Notes: generated by a model from the sequence alone, not told the origin. Numbered from the stretch's first letter, positions 26,377 to 38,250 are shown. The stretch is DNA of 64,000 nt from Lophius americanus (GCA_037951165.1 JBBDHG010000024.1:6105001-6169000); one strand, 5' to 3'. Numbers and translations: made by a program.

Positions 26377-27057
26377 CTACCATACCATACCATAACTTAC
26401 CAGCAAAAAGTGACCAGATGAAGCCAGAGAGATGAGTCATGGCAGAACGAGAAAGAAAAGCAAATGTGCTCTGGACTGTGATTCACTCAGTGGGCAGCTG
26501 TGATGTGAACAGTACAGACAGAGCAACTTTGCTCACACTACTCCCAATAAACCTGCTTAAGTGGATTAGCAATGCCACCCTGCGGGGCTCTGCACACTTA
26601 AAGCTCTTAGAGCAAACACACGCTGAAAACAACACATACTATTTTTATCAGTTCCCCTGGTTTGTGAGCAAAGTGGATTTGGGTTACAGTGAAGATGTCC
26701 GGGATAAGCAAAGAATGGCTGAAGAAGATATCGTACTGATTCTTACATAAATGCACAAGCACCAGGTTTGTACTGTATACCACAAAGAGAGAATAGCATG
26801 TTGGCAATGAATTATGAGTGCGACCTGGTTGATATTCAGGACACCTGTTAGAAGCACAGAAACAGATGCTGCATATACTTCCCTGGTTTGATGTTGGTCA
26901 CCAATGGCAGCTGGTGGTGAGTCTAAATTGTGCCAAAAAGTAGGCCCTCGCTTTGAATTACCTTATACGCATATATGCTCATCCTCTTTGACATGCTGAT
27001 ATCCGAGTTCCTGCCTCTCTTTTTCTGACTGTGCTGTGCTTCATGTTTTTTATGCAG

Positions 27058-27170
27058 GTCCCGACTGGCTGATTACATAGTGAACTGCGGAGAGACTCCG
27101 CACACAATGAGCACCTGTCCCAACCAAGACAACCACCAGGCCTGCTTGGCCTCCTACGCAAGGCTCATCG
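27058..27170 (+). CDS. gfra2: GDNF family receptor alpha exon: first half of domain D3
   Basis: This 113-bp exon completes the split Arg codon and continues SRLADYIVNCG...STCPNQDNHQACLASYARLIG. SRLAD and the spacing of the three cysteines match D3 of GFRA proteins, which packs against D2 and helps form the RET-facing surface. The acceptor is TTTTTATGCAG and the donor is ATCG/GTCAGT. The exon leaves phase 1 (first base of a Gly codon). In human GFRA genes the equivalent exon is about 110 bp, so size and position fit. The loop GETPHTMSTCPNQDN is more divergent than its surroundings, as is usual for this exposed loop. Function is inferred from family membership. Confidence 0.93.
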
Positions 27171-28122
27171 GTCAGTGCAGATGGGCTGTGAGTGACAAAG
27201 TGATAGCGGGGATGTGTGTGTGTGTGTGTGTGTGAGAGTGTGAGTGAGCGAAGCGGATGTCAAATGGCTGGAGGTGCAGAGGTGCACATTAACCTCCCAA
27301 TACTCCAACAGTTTTCTCTAATTTCAGGTGGAAGCCAAGAGACATAGTGATTGTTACAGACACTGTGATAGCAAACTATTCGCCTATATATTTTATCAGG
27401 AGCAGCAGGCAGAGGAATGGGGCTCGATATGTCCCCCAGTATGCTGGACATCAGTTGACTACTCGATGTAATTGGAGAGTAGAGGCACAGAGAGTGTTTA
27501 CTTAATTAACAATCTTGATGACCATCTGTTTATTCATGCTTAAAGCTGCTCAAACAACGCACACAGACGGGCACATGAGCTCTTTTCAATCGCAGCCAGA
27601 ATTCGATGAGAGCATCGTGGTGATCCCGCAGAGCTTATAAAGTGTTCCAAATGCAAATTTACAAGGAGAAATCTTTTTTTTTTTGCTTCATAGTGGTTAT
27701 TGAAGTGTCCATATTTGAGTATCAGGCACTGCTTCCCCAGCATGTGTCATAAATCATGTAGTAAGGGATGAGAATATGTCACAGTGTATCCTGGATTCCG
27801 AACAACGCTGACTGCATCTGAAAGCACTGACACAGACACATTTGAAAAGTGAAATGTTTTGGTTTGGCCGTTGCATATTCAAACAGCACACATACTTGCA
27901 AAAGCACCTACATTGCAAATATTCATGACATAATGGCCTCATTACATCTAAAATAAAGCATTACACAACACTTCAACCCCCCCCCATGAACTCAAGAGCG
28001 CAAATCGGCTCCTATGACTAACATTGTGTTGTCTGCTTTATATATTATTTGCAACGAATGCATTCCATTATTTCCATTAGTGACCCATAAATGTTTGTCC
28101 TACTGTGTGTTTGCCCTCACAG
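27171..28122 (+). other. 952-bp intron
   Basis: Donor G/GTCAGT, acceptor TTTGCCCTCACAG. It contains a short (TG)n run at 27209-27232 and no other recognisable structure. Confidence 0.9.
27209..27232. repeat. Short (TG)n microsatellite
   Basis: About twelve TG units just inside the intron, 39 bp after the donor site. Confidence 0.9.
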
Positions 28123-28263
28123 GGACAGAAATGACTCCCAATTATATCGACAGCAGCTTCTCCAACTGGACCATTTCCCCATGGTGCACCTGTAAGGGCA
28201 GCGGAAACCAAGAGGAGGAATGTATGAACTTCCTGCGGTACTTCACCGACAACACATGCCTAA
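28123..28263 (+). CDS. gfra2: GDNF family receptor alpha exon: second half of domain D3
   Basis: This 141-bp exon encodes GTEMTPNYIDSS, NWTISPWCTCKGSGN, QEEECMNFLRYFTDNTCL and the first base of the following Arg codon. The remaining D3 cysteines are here, giving the full set of ten for D3. ISPWC-C-GSGN-EEEC-FLR-FT is nearer to GFRA2 (SPWCSCRGSGNMEEEC) than to GFRA1 or GFRA4, where APWC is usual; this is the main reason for the gfra2 call. NWT is an N-glycosylation sequon. Acceptor CCCTCACAG, donor CTAA/GTGAGC. The frame is open before the exon but the conserved similarity begins exactly at the acceptor. Confidence 0.93.
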
Positions 28264-28681
28264 GTGAGCCATCCTGACAGAAAGAGTCTCTGCATGCTCC
28301 TGAAATGTGTTTCGTAACTGATAGGGTACCAACAGTCATGTAATATTGATAAGGGCCCAAGCGGGTGATGTGGTAGTTACTCTAGCTGCCATGTTAGAGT
28401 GGAGTGAGCCATGAACTTTGATGTTATGCAACTTTAATGTCTTCACTGTTTTTCAGTGTCATGGAGCTCTCCAATGTTGACTGTGGGTGTGATGTTTTTG
28501 TGGAATGGATGGTGGTTGTGGGGACTGACTGTGGAAATAATGACAGAGGCTGGAGCTGAGTTAGAAACTCTACAGACAATACAATTTATATCCAGGTATT
28601 GAAATGTTGGGAGTAAAGTCTAAATCAAAGTCCAATTATTTGGGCTATGACCAAAGAGGAAGCAAGGATTAAGTGAAATGA

Positions 28682-28702
28682 GGATGGATGGATGGATGGA
28701 TG
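28682..28702. repeat. (GGAT)n simple repeat
   Basis: Five tandem GGAT/ATGG units. Confidence 0.85.
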
Positions 28703-29347
28703 CATTTCATGCATGAACACGCCTTTATCCAGTGATTAAGTTTGAACTGAAACTTTCTCATCCCTGCTCTGGGCAGACTTTAATACAAATGAAAATATTT
28801 GCATTCAATTTCCATATTCGTTGTGAAAGAGTTACAAGAGATAAATATATTGAGGATATCACAAGCTAAAATACACATGATTTGTTCATCGAATGCAGAA
28901 CACACATCATGACTTCCTGGTTACCTCAAACATCCGGACACTTGTGAGCTCCTTTCTCGCTATGGCAGAGCGAGCCGTGTCATCAACGCTACGTGACACC
29001 GTTGCCTTTAACATGTTTCATTGTGTGGATAATGCTTTCAAACCATTTCAATAGATTCCTGTGGTACAGTTTTAGCTGACTGTGCAGGATGAGGGATGAG
29101 GCTGGAAGCTGAGGAGGCGTCTTGAAAAATAACATAAAATGCAGCATCTCCTCTCTGCAGTCAAGGGAAACAGGCGATAAACTCAGACACACCAGAGAGG
29201 ACAATATACACAAAAATACACACACTCTACAGTATGGTAAATACATATAGACAGATTAGTTTTCAGCCCCCCATGACCCCCATCAACTCCACAATTTCAA
29301 GGCAATCTTTTGTTTTTTGACTGTTTTGTCTACATATATGCAGAGTA

Positions 29348-29381
29348 AAGCTTTTTTTTTGCTTTTTTTTTTTTTTTTTTT
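29348..29381. repeat. Poly-T tract
   Basis: T-rich run with a single GC interruption, in the intron. It could be the oligo-A tail of a retroposed element on the minus strand, but no body of such an element was recognised beside it. Confidence 0.8.
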
Positions 29382-31152
29382 ACAATGGCTGACAAACAAA
29401 ACAACGTTGCAGTCGTAAACCATGCGTTATAAATATCTTTTATTGCCCACATGCTTTCCCTACAAAATCACGCAAAGGAGCAGAAGAATAGTTTCATTAA
29501 TTATTCAAGGATACGTGGAGGCTGGATTGAAAACAATCCCTTTAAAGAAAGGTTATAATTGTAGTCAGATATAGTCGGAGCCCTGATTCCCCTCCACGAT
29601 TTATCTCATCCTCTCCTCTGTTATATCCTCTTCCATCTCTCCCCGCAGCTAGGGCAATGCATGCTATGCCCAGGGGTTTAAGACAAATTTATCCAGAGTC
29701 ATTATTAAATTGAATCGCTATTGGCGATGAGCTTAATCACTGAGCGGAACATTCTGGTGAAGTTAAACGTCCTGGGTGGGGGGCCCTCCAGCCAGCTTGT
29801 TTGATTTTAGACTTTATTCGTACTTCCTACAATATCTACAGCCAGCCATTGCTGACCCCGGCAAACAGATGCGTAACATGGCATGTCTCATTAGTACCTC
29901 ACTGGATCTTTACTGCTGGCATTCAAGTCGGTCGGCTTTTCTTGTGAGCTCTCCCCTCCTTTGATGTTATTTTCTTGCAGCAGTGCGACTGCAAGAGAAA
30001 CATGAAGCCTGCTTTTGTGTGTTTTAAGTGTGCAGGTGTGTGTTTATGTTTGTGTGCTCAAAACTGTGTAGGTGGACAGAGGATGTGACAGACAAATCTA
30101 TGGGGCTGTGCATCAGGAGTACTAAAGACTGTGTGTGTGTCAATCCCATTATGTATTCCTGCTCCGCTCCACTATGCAGTTTGTCCTCCCAGAGTTGTTT
30201 GGTGGGAAATGTAATTTCTCCTTTATTTGCCAATGTTTTGAATTTGATCAGTCACATAAATCTATTCAAAGTCATCTCTGCATACTGACCTTATAATGGA
30301 GGTAGTTGCCATGCAATTACATGCCTTGCCTTCTGTCTGACTGAACAAAGAGAAACAAGCCTCGTTTTTTGTTAACGGATGAACAGCGAAAAGGTGCTCA
30401 GCCCCTATTTTACCATATCTGGCCGAAAAGCTGACTGAACAGGGATTTATCACATTTTTGCAGAGGCTCACACATACACTTGGAGACAAAAATACACACG
30501 TGTGTATGTGTGTATATGTACGGTGCATCAGCGCAAACACTCACAGACTGCCTCTGTCCTCAATTGGAACTGATTGATTTGCTACTTTTAAAAGATTTCA
30601 TTTCTGAGAATATAACTGCTGCCGGCAACAAATTGGGGTTCATCATCTCAAGTGTAACTATTTGCTCCCTTATTTCAGTTTAAGGATGGCTGCAGCAGCT
30701 TAAAAGGACTTTTGTAATGGGCTGAGGACGAGAACCAAAGTTGTTTGTTTTTGATAAATGTGTTCTTTGTGTCTCCACAGGATTCCTCATATAGCGATTA
30801 GTTGCTTAATTGATTGCAAGAATTGGTTTGGCATTTAAAATAAGGCGCAGCTTTGAATATTAAACATAGGACTGAAGTAGTATTTTTCTAAAGCTGTGTC
30901 ACCCCCAGTGGCAGATTCTACTTTCAAACCTCTGATAGCTGTTCCTGATTAGTTTGGCATAGGACTCTCAAGCTCCGTGATGAAGCAGAGAGTCGTGTTC
31001 TCCAAACTCATTTTGCGCCATCCTTCCCGTGTCCTACTCCAACCTCACTCATTCCCCTTGGTTGCCAAAGATTGGGCAAAGGACCAAGCAGTTGACTTAG
31101 AGCTGTTTGTCTGCTAGCTGGCTCCTTGCTGAAACAATCTCTGTCCCTCCAG

Positions 31153-31295
31153 GAAATGCCATTCAGGCCTTCGGTTATGGGATAGACAACGTGCAGAACA
31201 AAAATGTGTCTGTCCCCGGCCCCACAGCTACGCCGAAGACGGGGTCGGATTGGTCAACAAGCATCTCAGAACCTCCCTTTGTCACAATCCCAAAG
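31153..31295 (+). CDS. gfra2: GDNF family receptor alpha exon: end of D3 and stalk
   Basis: This 143-bp exon begins with the last two bases of an Arg codon and reads NAIQAFGYGIDNV, the invariant end of D3 (usually NAIQAFGNG), then a Ser/Thr/Pro-rich stalk (PGPTATPKTGSDWSTS) ending FVTIPK. NVS is a possible N-glycosylation site. The usual GNG is GYG here. The acceptor is CCCTCCAG and the donor AAAG/GTAAGA is a strong consensus. It ends in phase 0. In human GFRA2 the sequence after D3 is longer and carries a further cysteine segment (TCTSVQ-like); that segment is not in this exon. Confidence 0.9.
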
Positions 31296-33615
31296 GTAAG
31301 AGACTTTCATTACTTGTTTCCATTTCTATGGATATAACAAAAATATTATATGTATAAGTAAAATGTGAGGCCGAATAATTATTTAGTGTCTGCTTTTTTA
31401 ATCAGGTAGTCTCTTTGAATCAAGGTTATTATAATTCCTTGAGTCTATCACATTGCATATAGCGATGTCTGAAAACATATGCGGAGGTTTTGATGTTGTT
31501 AAGCAAAAATTCACAAATTTTCATCAGTTTCCAGCAACTACTTTACATAAATTACTTTAAAAAATGGACCTATTACAAAAAAAAACTAAAAGAAAAAAAT
31601 CCTTTGCCAATCTGCTTCCATGGAAGGAGGATTGTGTTAAGAGGCAAAATCACCAAAGCTCAACACATTGCACCATTCACATTCACATCACATTCTATCT
31701 CTATGCTTGTTAAAGCCAATGGCACATCAGAACCGACGCTTTACTGATAAGACACTTTATGCTACACCCAAGATGATGACATTTGGTTGAAATGATATAT
31801 TTCTCTGACATTCACTGCAATAGTGAAATAGATGGGAGGTAGTGGGGTTTAATCTGGATTAGAAGTTCTGAAATACTGGCCCAGAGCCTGTTCGTCTGCT
31901 GAATGCCGTCTACTTAAGGCTGCAGTCAACCCGGCTCTAACTGAGTTCGCCGTCTGGAGCCGAAAAACATCAGTCTTTTCTGTGCTGCAAGAATGCACAT
32001 GTGTTTGTCTTCTGATAGAACTGTACTTCATATTCTCTTCAAATGTAATGTGAAAATGACAGAACCATATTGTACAAAAAAAATCTCCCTCCCGCCCGCT
32101 GTCTCTCTGAACGGAGCAGAAATATTTCATTGCACTTTGGGCCAAATCTTTTTTCTTTTCTTTAATCTAGGTGTTGGCTGTGATTAGTTTTCAAAATGAA
32201 ATATTGTTGGGTTTTCACAGATGTATTTTAGATGTGCAGCTCAGCCTTCTGGTGTGAGACTAATGATGTTTTTCACCTTTGCTGGAGACCTAGTTACAAA
32301 ACCTGGCTGTATTACACATTGTAGTATAAAAGTATGGTCTGTAAAACCGTCGACGGCTGCTGCTGATGTCAGTGTTTATGCCCCTTTTTCGGAGACTGTT
32401 ACAGAGATACACAACATCCACGCGGCATTCAGTGTTTATGAATGCAAATGTGCAAAGCTGAATGAATGACTCCCATTAAGATATCTATTTTGGGTAATTC
32501 CAGGGACTTTCACAGCCATTAAATGGTCACGATGCATCCGAGTCATGCAGTACATGACGCAGAAATCGTCATTGTTGAGAAGACGGCAAATTAAAACCTT
32601 AAAAAATGTTCGGAAGAGGAGAATTAATGAACGAGCACCACCGATCACAATAACGGTGTACAACGTTTGGGTGAAAAGGTGGGAGAGAGAGGATGGCAGC
32701 AAGGTAATAGATGGTGGAATTGCTCTCTCCAAAGGTTTTCTGTGTGTATGTCAGTATTGATGCACCTCTCTGTGCCTGTCTCACTGCAGCATGGTGTTTA
32801 ATTTATTGTAAAAATGGTAATTAGGAAACAATAAGACGTGTGATTACTCAAGCACGAAGTTTATAATTAGAGAGGGAGCTAGTAGGGACATTTTGGGCGG
32901 CCTTGCGTTCTCAGACAGCTATGCCTGAGAACAGCTATGGCAATTAAAACTTGTCAAACTTCTCCAGCAGATAAATTAGGGGAAAATGTTGTTATGGTGA
33001 CTGTCCAAGCCTTTGCATATTGTGGTGGCATCACAGGTACAGTAGGGCTCGCACATGGATTCACACAAAACTGTGGGTGAAAGAATTGATTACGTTTGTG
33101 AGGGATGAATGGAGGCCAAACGGCTGTGACACAGAAGGATAACCTATGGAATGAAGCGCAGCTGAGGAGGAGCGAGTACAGGACAAACGGCCCTCTGAGA
33201 CTAAGCCTGCTAATGTCAGTCATAATGCTCTCATATTGTGCAAAGTGTTTTCAGCTAATTTAGACGCATAATTATTCAAAATGTCACTGCAAATGGTTGC
33301 GGGCTTTATCCGCTGCTCAGTAAGTAAACATGTGGGCAGAGACGCGGCCCTCCGAGCCTCGCAAGTCGCTGCGGTAGCCATCACAAGTCCTGCTTTGTTT
33401 CTGCGGCGCAAACATGGGTCTGAAAGATAAAAATGGATTTGGTGCTTTTAATAATTGCCAGCCTCATTTAAATTTTCGATGCTTTTCAATATGAAAAGAA
33501 TAATGTCCTCTCTAAGCTTCTTCTTTTCTATCTTTCCTTCTCTTCACATTTGCCCGCATTTTAATCGTATATTTCAATTCAAATTTTAAAAATAGAGATA
33601 TATAGTTCTGTCTCT

Positions 33616-33671
33616 CTTTTTTCTCTCTCTCCCCCTCTCTCTGTCTCTCTCTCTCTTTCTCTCTCTCTCTA
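33616..33671. repeat. (CT)n microsatellite
   Basis: Pyrimidine-rich CT repeats with small interruptions, followed by A/T-rich ATATAA sequence up to about 33730. Confidence 0.9.
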
Positions 33672-33770
33672 TACATATAAATATATATTTATTTTATCAT
33701 ATATTTTAACATATATCTTATTATATAGTACAGTATGTCTTACGCTCTGCCACCTTTCGAATGTCTGTTT

Positions 33771-33836
33771 GTTTGGAGCTGCTGTAACGACTGAATTTCC
33801 CCTTGGGGATTTATAAAGCCACTATCCATCTATAAG
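33771..33836 (+). repeat. Retroposon 3'-tail-like fragment
   Basis: GCTGCTGTAACGACTGAATT followed by CCCCTTGGGGATTTATAAAG and an imperfect ATCT tail matches the end shared by many fish LINEs and their SINEs (typically 'aatttccccttggggatcaataaagtatctatc'). Only the extreme end is visible. Confidence 0.55.
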
Positions 33837-34490
33837 AACAAAATTTACAAAATTTTACAAAAACACCTCACATCTTCATTCATTCTTCATCTTCATTGGA
33901 ATTGATCAGGAATATAAACTACAAAACTATCCTGGAGTGATGCAGCTCTTTTGCACTATTACTTTGACATAGTATCTCCACAAAAAAAGTTTTGAACCAA
34001 TTTAAATACATTTTCTGGAAAGTTGGGCCCAGGGTCATAACATCGTTATGAAGCGTATCCAGGGAATGGTATGGTTCTGGTATTATTTTTCACAATTCCT
34101 ACTATGGTGAGGCCATGAGCCAGCACTCTGCCTCTTGATTGATACGATGATGACATTTAATAGTCAAAGTTCTTTTCAGCGAGGGGCTGCTTGAGAGGCC
34201 GAGTAGAGTGAATCATGGCGTCACCACAGTGGGGTGTGCCATTTCAATTTCAGTGGAGGTATGTGCTGAGTGCCCTCTCATTCATGATGAGATCCCTCGC
34301 CGTGTTCTTATGCATTAAGCTGTGCGCCCAAAGTGGGATCTATACTGATCAACTGTAAGGATTGATACTGTTTCTATTCTCTCTATCTCTTTCAGCATTT
34401 CATAAAACATGAGTGACTCTGAGATTGTCTGTATTCTGTCTGTTCTGGTGCATGCAGGTTTTGTGCTTTCAGGCGTGTAGGGTTTTCTAT

Positions 34491-34532
34491 ATGTGTGTGC
34501 GCGTGTGTGTGTGTCTGTGTATGTGTGTGTGC
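34491..34532. repeat. Imperfect (GT)n repeat
   Basis: GT/GC dinucleotides with CT interruptions, over about 40 bp. Confidence 0.85.
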
Positions 34533-35989
34533 GTACCTTATCACGAGCCTGAGCGTACGTGTGGATATTGGCTGCGGTCCGAGAACAGGACTCATGTCAA
34601 CAGGCTGCTGCCACACATCACTGCCCTTGCTAATTAATTGGCTAGTTGCGGATGTGTTTGGTGCATTGTCAAGCTACCCATAGTTTTTTGCTCACGCCTT
34701 TTTTTGGCAACCATTTTTTTCAACAATATCTTTGTGGAGCCTGGAGCGTGCACAGGCTCAGGTATTGTGATAACTGCAGCTATCCTGATTGCTCCTTCTC
34801 CACCCCCTCCTCCTCCTTTTCCCTTTCCAGGATAAAAATAAGCCAGTCCTATGGATATAATTCAACCCTTTTTTTCTGTCTCATTATTTATTTTTTCGTT
34901 TATATGTTGCCTTGTTCTGTTGGGAGGTGAGGAGCTGGTAGATAACGTCGGAGTGGATGTTTTTTTTTTTTCTGTGTACAGGGAAATAGACCAAAGTGTA
35001 ATCTCTGCAGAGGTTACATCGGCGGAGATGCATGGCCGGGATGGGGATGGGGTGGAGGAGAAGGAGGATGAGGAAAAAGGGGAGGAGAAGAGAATGTTTC
35101 ATGTTCCCTATGATGTGCCTCCGTATTGCTGTGTGTGACTAAAATTGATGCGTCTGTAAATCGCAGAGTAAACGAGACTACTTTAACTGGGAGGCAAATG
35201 GTTATGCTTTGTGCAAGAGGAATCCCAGAAAATTGAAAAAGTGTTCAAAATGTTAACAATTTTAGGAGAGAGCACATAATAAGGCCATTGTAGTATAACC
35301 GTAGAACACTGGAGGCCATAGAGTTTAATATCTAGACTGATGTGTTCCACTGCTCTTTGTAATGTGTTCTATGGGAAAGAACTCTTTCCCGTAGTTTGCA
35401 TTATCTATTTTCTAAAAAATAATTTCTGGTTCAGATAAGAATAAATATTCTTGTGTTTTGATGCACAATACAACTATAGGAGGATCTTGCTTGTGCTTTG
35501 TTCAGCTTCTCCTTGCTGTTATTGATGCCTAATGAAATAGTGGAAGAGCACCACAGCTGCTGCTGGCTTCTGTGCTCTCTGGTTGGCTGTGTAGCAAGTT
35601 CTTCATGTAAATAAACTCTGTAATGAAAGCTTTAAAAACTCTTTAGAGACTTCCTGGCACAACCCAAAATAATTAAAAAAAAAGGAAAAAAGTCCTCAAA
35701 AGAAAGCTTTCCTTTGTTTCCAGCTTGTTTAAGAAGCAGACACCATGCTAAGCGGCGGGGGCTTGAAATATTTGTGGATCAAACATTTAATGTGTGTGCC
35801 AAATGGGTCTGCCATGGACGCATGTTACTCTTCATTCTTACTCTCACTTTCTGACTTTCTCTTCACCCAAGCTCTGACCCCGCCCCCCCCCCCCCTTTCT
35901 ACTACCTTTCATCAAATGCCAGAAAAAGAAAGCAACCGAGTCATGTCTAACCTTTTCACCTCTGTCTTCTCCTTTATCTGTCTGCCCAG

Positions 35990-36127
35990 TATCCTGAACC
36001 AAGAGACGGTGGCCTGGGCAAAACCCAGGGCCTGTCGGAGGATCACTCTGCCTGTCTGAGTGCCAGCGTCTGGGCTCTGGTTCTCAGCCTGGCTTTGGCT
36101 CTGGTCCTGGCTCAGCATGCCTTATAG
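35990..36127 (+). CDS. gfra2: GDNF family receptor alpha terminal coding exon: GPI-anchor signal and stop
   Basis: Read in phase 0 from the acceptor CTGTCTGCCCAG, this gives 45 residues: YPEPRDGGLGKTQGLSEDHS, then SACLSASVWALV, then LSLALALVLAQHAL and TAG. The hydrophobic, charge-free C-terminus after a small-residue region is what a GPI-attachment signal looks like, with a plausible cleavage site near GLSEDHSA. GFRA proteins are anchored this way, and human GFRA2 ends with a comparable LxVLSVLML tail. Total frame from 11944 is 304 codons plus stop with no break. Similarity in this exon is compositional rather than residue-by-residue, so it is less certain than the others, but the acceptor, phase and signal agree. 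Confidence 0.75.
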   Translation, partial: YPEPRDGGLGKTQGLSEDHSACLSASVWALVLSLALALVLAQHAL

Positions 36128-36705
36128 AAGCACCAGGAGGAGAAAAAAGAGGTCATCCACCCACAACCTGATCCCAAAAGCAAAAGGTGTTATTTGTGAG
36201 AATGATATAAAGCAGGCTGAATCTCTGGGTAGTTTGCATAAATGGCATTTGTGAAAGAAGAAAAAACAAAAAGAAGAAGGAAGTGGAAAACACTGAAATC
36301 GTACAATTGTGATTTTGTTGTTAATTTGATGTATTGTCAGGGCGGACCTTCACAACTGTGACGAAGCACGTGGCTTTAAAACGGACCCTTAGAAGGAAAA
36401 GGCCATGACTGCTTTTCTCCGGGAACGATTCTCTCCCTCTGACTGAGACTCCGAAAGCAGGAGGACTTCTGCCCATTTCTCACAGCGAGAGAGGGAATGA
36501 ACGGCATAATTAAAAGAAGACAGCATTTGGCAGTAAAAGAAATTGTTGCAGAGAGAAAACAAATGAGTAAGAGGTAAATGGGGCAGAGTGAGAGAAAGTA
36601 TAGAAGGAGAGGGAGACATATTTCTGCTGTCAGTCACACATTCTTTCTCTTGAATTGGTTCTTGACTTAATCTTCTCTTGGATGAACAGAATGCAAATTT
36701 AGGAG

Positions 36706-36737
36706 GGTGGGGGGTGGGGGGGGGGGGGGGGGGGGGG
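36706..36737 (+). repeat. Poly-G run
   Basis: GGTGGGGGGTGGGGG continuing into a 22-base uninterrupted G run. Sense-strand G-rich DNA or RNA of this kind can form a G-quadruplex. It lies 579 bp after the gfra2-like stop codon. Length may be uncertain because homopolymers are error-prone. Confidence 0.9.
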
Positions 36738-37206
36738 TGATTATATTCTGTCTCTTCAACACAAGTGTAAACTCTAAACTGTAAAGCCTACTCAGTGTTC
36801 TAAGTGTTGGTATAGTATCCGTGACCATAATCAATTTAGCGTTTTCATTTGGGTCCTACTGTAAAAGAAGAGATGGCGACGTTACCATTTAATGGTCCTT
36901 AGGTCATATGAGATGTTGTTGTTGACGACCGTGGGTGTACACCATACATCCACCTGCACATGTGTATATTTCTGTCTCTTTGTATATAAACAACACTTTT
37001 CTTTAATCCAAATGAATGAATTGTTCAGTGAATGGACTCTACTGTATGCTAAGACAATTCTGTATTAATTATTGTTACTAATGGAGGGCCTTCATTATCT
37101 GCATTTATATTTGTCTATAAAGGTTTGATCACAGAGAATGTATTCAGAGATGAGATTAAATGAGCTGAAATTGCTTGGAAAGCCATAACCTGTGTGTGAG
37201 TATCCA

Positions 37207-37245
37207 CTATATGTGTGTGTGCGCGTGTGTGTGTGAGGGTTTGTG
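37207..37245. repeat. Imperfect (GT)n repeat
   Basis: TATGTGTGTGTGCGCGTGTG-type alternating sequence of about 35 bp. Confidence 0.85.
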
Positions 37246-37448
37246 TTTGTATTTAAACAATTATTACAGAGTGTACACGCATCTATGTCAGGGGAAAAAA
37301 TGAAGCTCATAAGGAGGCGTTTAAAGGATCAGCATGGGAGTCGGTTCTGTCACCTCACAGAGCAGAGGTTATGATGCATCGCGTAATTTAATGCAGAGTT
37401 GTATTTTTTAGTGGAAGGACAGACACCAATTTTTTGCACCAGCCTGGA

Positions 37449-37453
<5 letters not shown>

Positions 37454-37497
<44 letters not shown>

Positions 37498-37506
37498 TGT
37501 CTCTCA

Positions 37507-37545
<39 letters not shown>

Positions 37546-37563
37546 GTTGTCTCTCTCTCTCTC
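37454..37563. repeat. (CT)n microsatellite
   Basis: About 110 bp of CT repeats with scattered G and A interruptions. Arg-Glu open frames on the minus strand here are artefacts. Confidence 0.95.
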
Positions 37564-37664
37564 ACTTATTTAATTTATGAAATTGAATAATATATTGTTG
37601 AAACTATGTAAACCGTCCTTTGAAAGTTATTTTTTGGCCTTCATAAGAAAATTAAAACAACTTA

Positions 37665-37905
37665 AATGAAGAGGTCAGCATTTTAGAAAATATGCTTTCT
37701 TTCACTTTAGAGCCCACAGTTGGTTGATAAGCCTCTCACATCAGCACCTGAAAACATGAAGCTAGATATCGGTTAGCTTAGCTTATAGAATCAAGACTGG
37801 TAACAAGGCTAGAGAGCTAGAGGGGCTTTGCCCAAAGGCGTCAAAATCTGCCTCTCATCACCTCCAAAACTGGGTTAGAAACATGCAGTTGTTCTTTTTT
37901 TTAGG
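37665..37905 (+). repeat. Common fish interspersed repeat (TTAGCTTAGCTTA type)
   Basis: Blocks such as AAAATATGCTTTCTTTCACT, AACATGAAGCTAGA, GGTTAGCTTAGCTTA, TCAAGACTGGTAACA and GTCAAAATCTGCCTCTCATC appear in the order of a very abundant teleost repeat. Diverged; class (SINE or MITE) not resolved from this copy. Confidence 0.6.
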
Positions 37906-38250
37906 CAAACTAAAGTCCAGTTTTCTACATCCATATCCTGGCAAGAATGCAGCTAATTGATACTAGCTTTGGGGGAAAAAAAGGTACTTCTTAACCCTTG
38001 TATAATCTAATCAATCTAATTACACCCCTAATCTAAAGATCAAAAAGGACTTGTTTGTCGCACCCTTCAATGAAGCATTTTATTTGCCAGCAGCTAAATC
38101 CAGCAAACTCTCTCAGTATTATCTATCAGTGTGTCTCAAATTTTCTGGAAGTGTCCGCCTGTCTTCGATCTCATGCTCCTTCCATTTCCGTTTCTGTGCT
38201 CAGCACGCTGAGAGAGCAGGTGTGCTGAGCAGAGAGAGAGGTCAGCTGAG

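Larger units (their letters stand above)
28264..31152 (+). other. 2.9-kb intron
   Basis: Donor A/GTGAGC and acceptor CTGTCCCTCCAG. It contains a short GGAT tandem run (28682-28702), a poly-T stretch (29348-29381) and nothing else recognised. Confidence 0.9.
31296..35989 (+). other. 4.7-kb intron before the terminal coding exon
   Basis: Donor AAG/GTAAGA, acceptor TATCTGTCTGCCCAG. Both flanking exons are phase 0, so direct joining keeps the frame, and an intervening exon of a multiple of three would too. I looked for one encoding the TC-x-S-x-Q...GLK-x-N...C segment of GFRA1/2 and did not recognise any. Contains a (CT)n/(AT)n stretch, a retroposon 3'-tail-like piece and short GT runs. Confidence 0.8.

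Noticed and set aside
34846..34862. Acceptor CCCTTTCCAG followed by GATAAAAATAAGCCAG (DKNKP), reminiscent of a KNKP motif in GFRA1
   Set aside because: The frame stops within ten codons and no usable donor precedes the stop; five matching residues are not enough.
34975..35138. Acidic Glu/Lys-rich open frame after a strong T-rich acceptor-like sequence (TTCTGTGTACAG)
   Set aside because: The open reading frame is not in the phase required by the exon ending at 31295; the phase-0 frame hits a stop and no convincing donor follows. Composition is low complexity.
35745..36059. 104-codon frame overlapping the terminal receptor exon
   Set aside because: It runs across the acceptor site in a different frame from the GPI-signal reading frame and has no family similarity.
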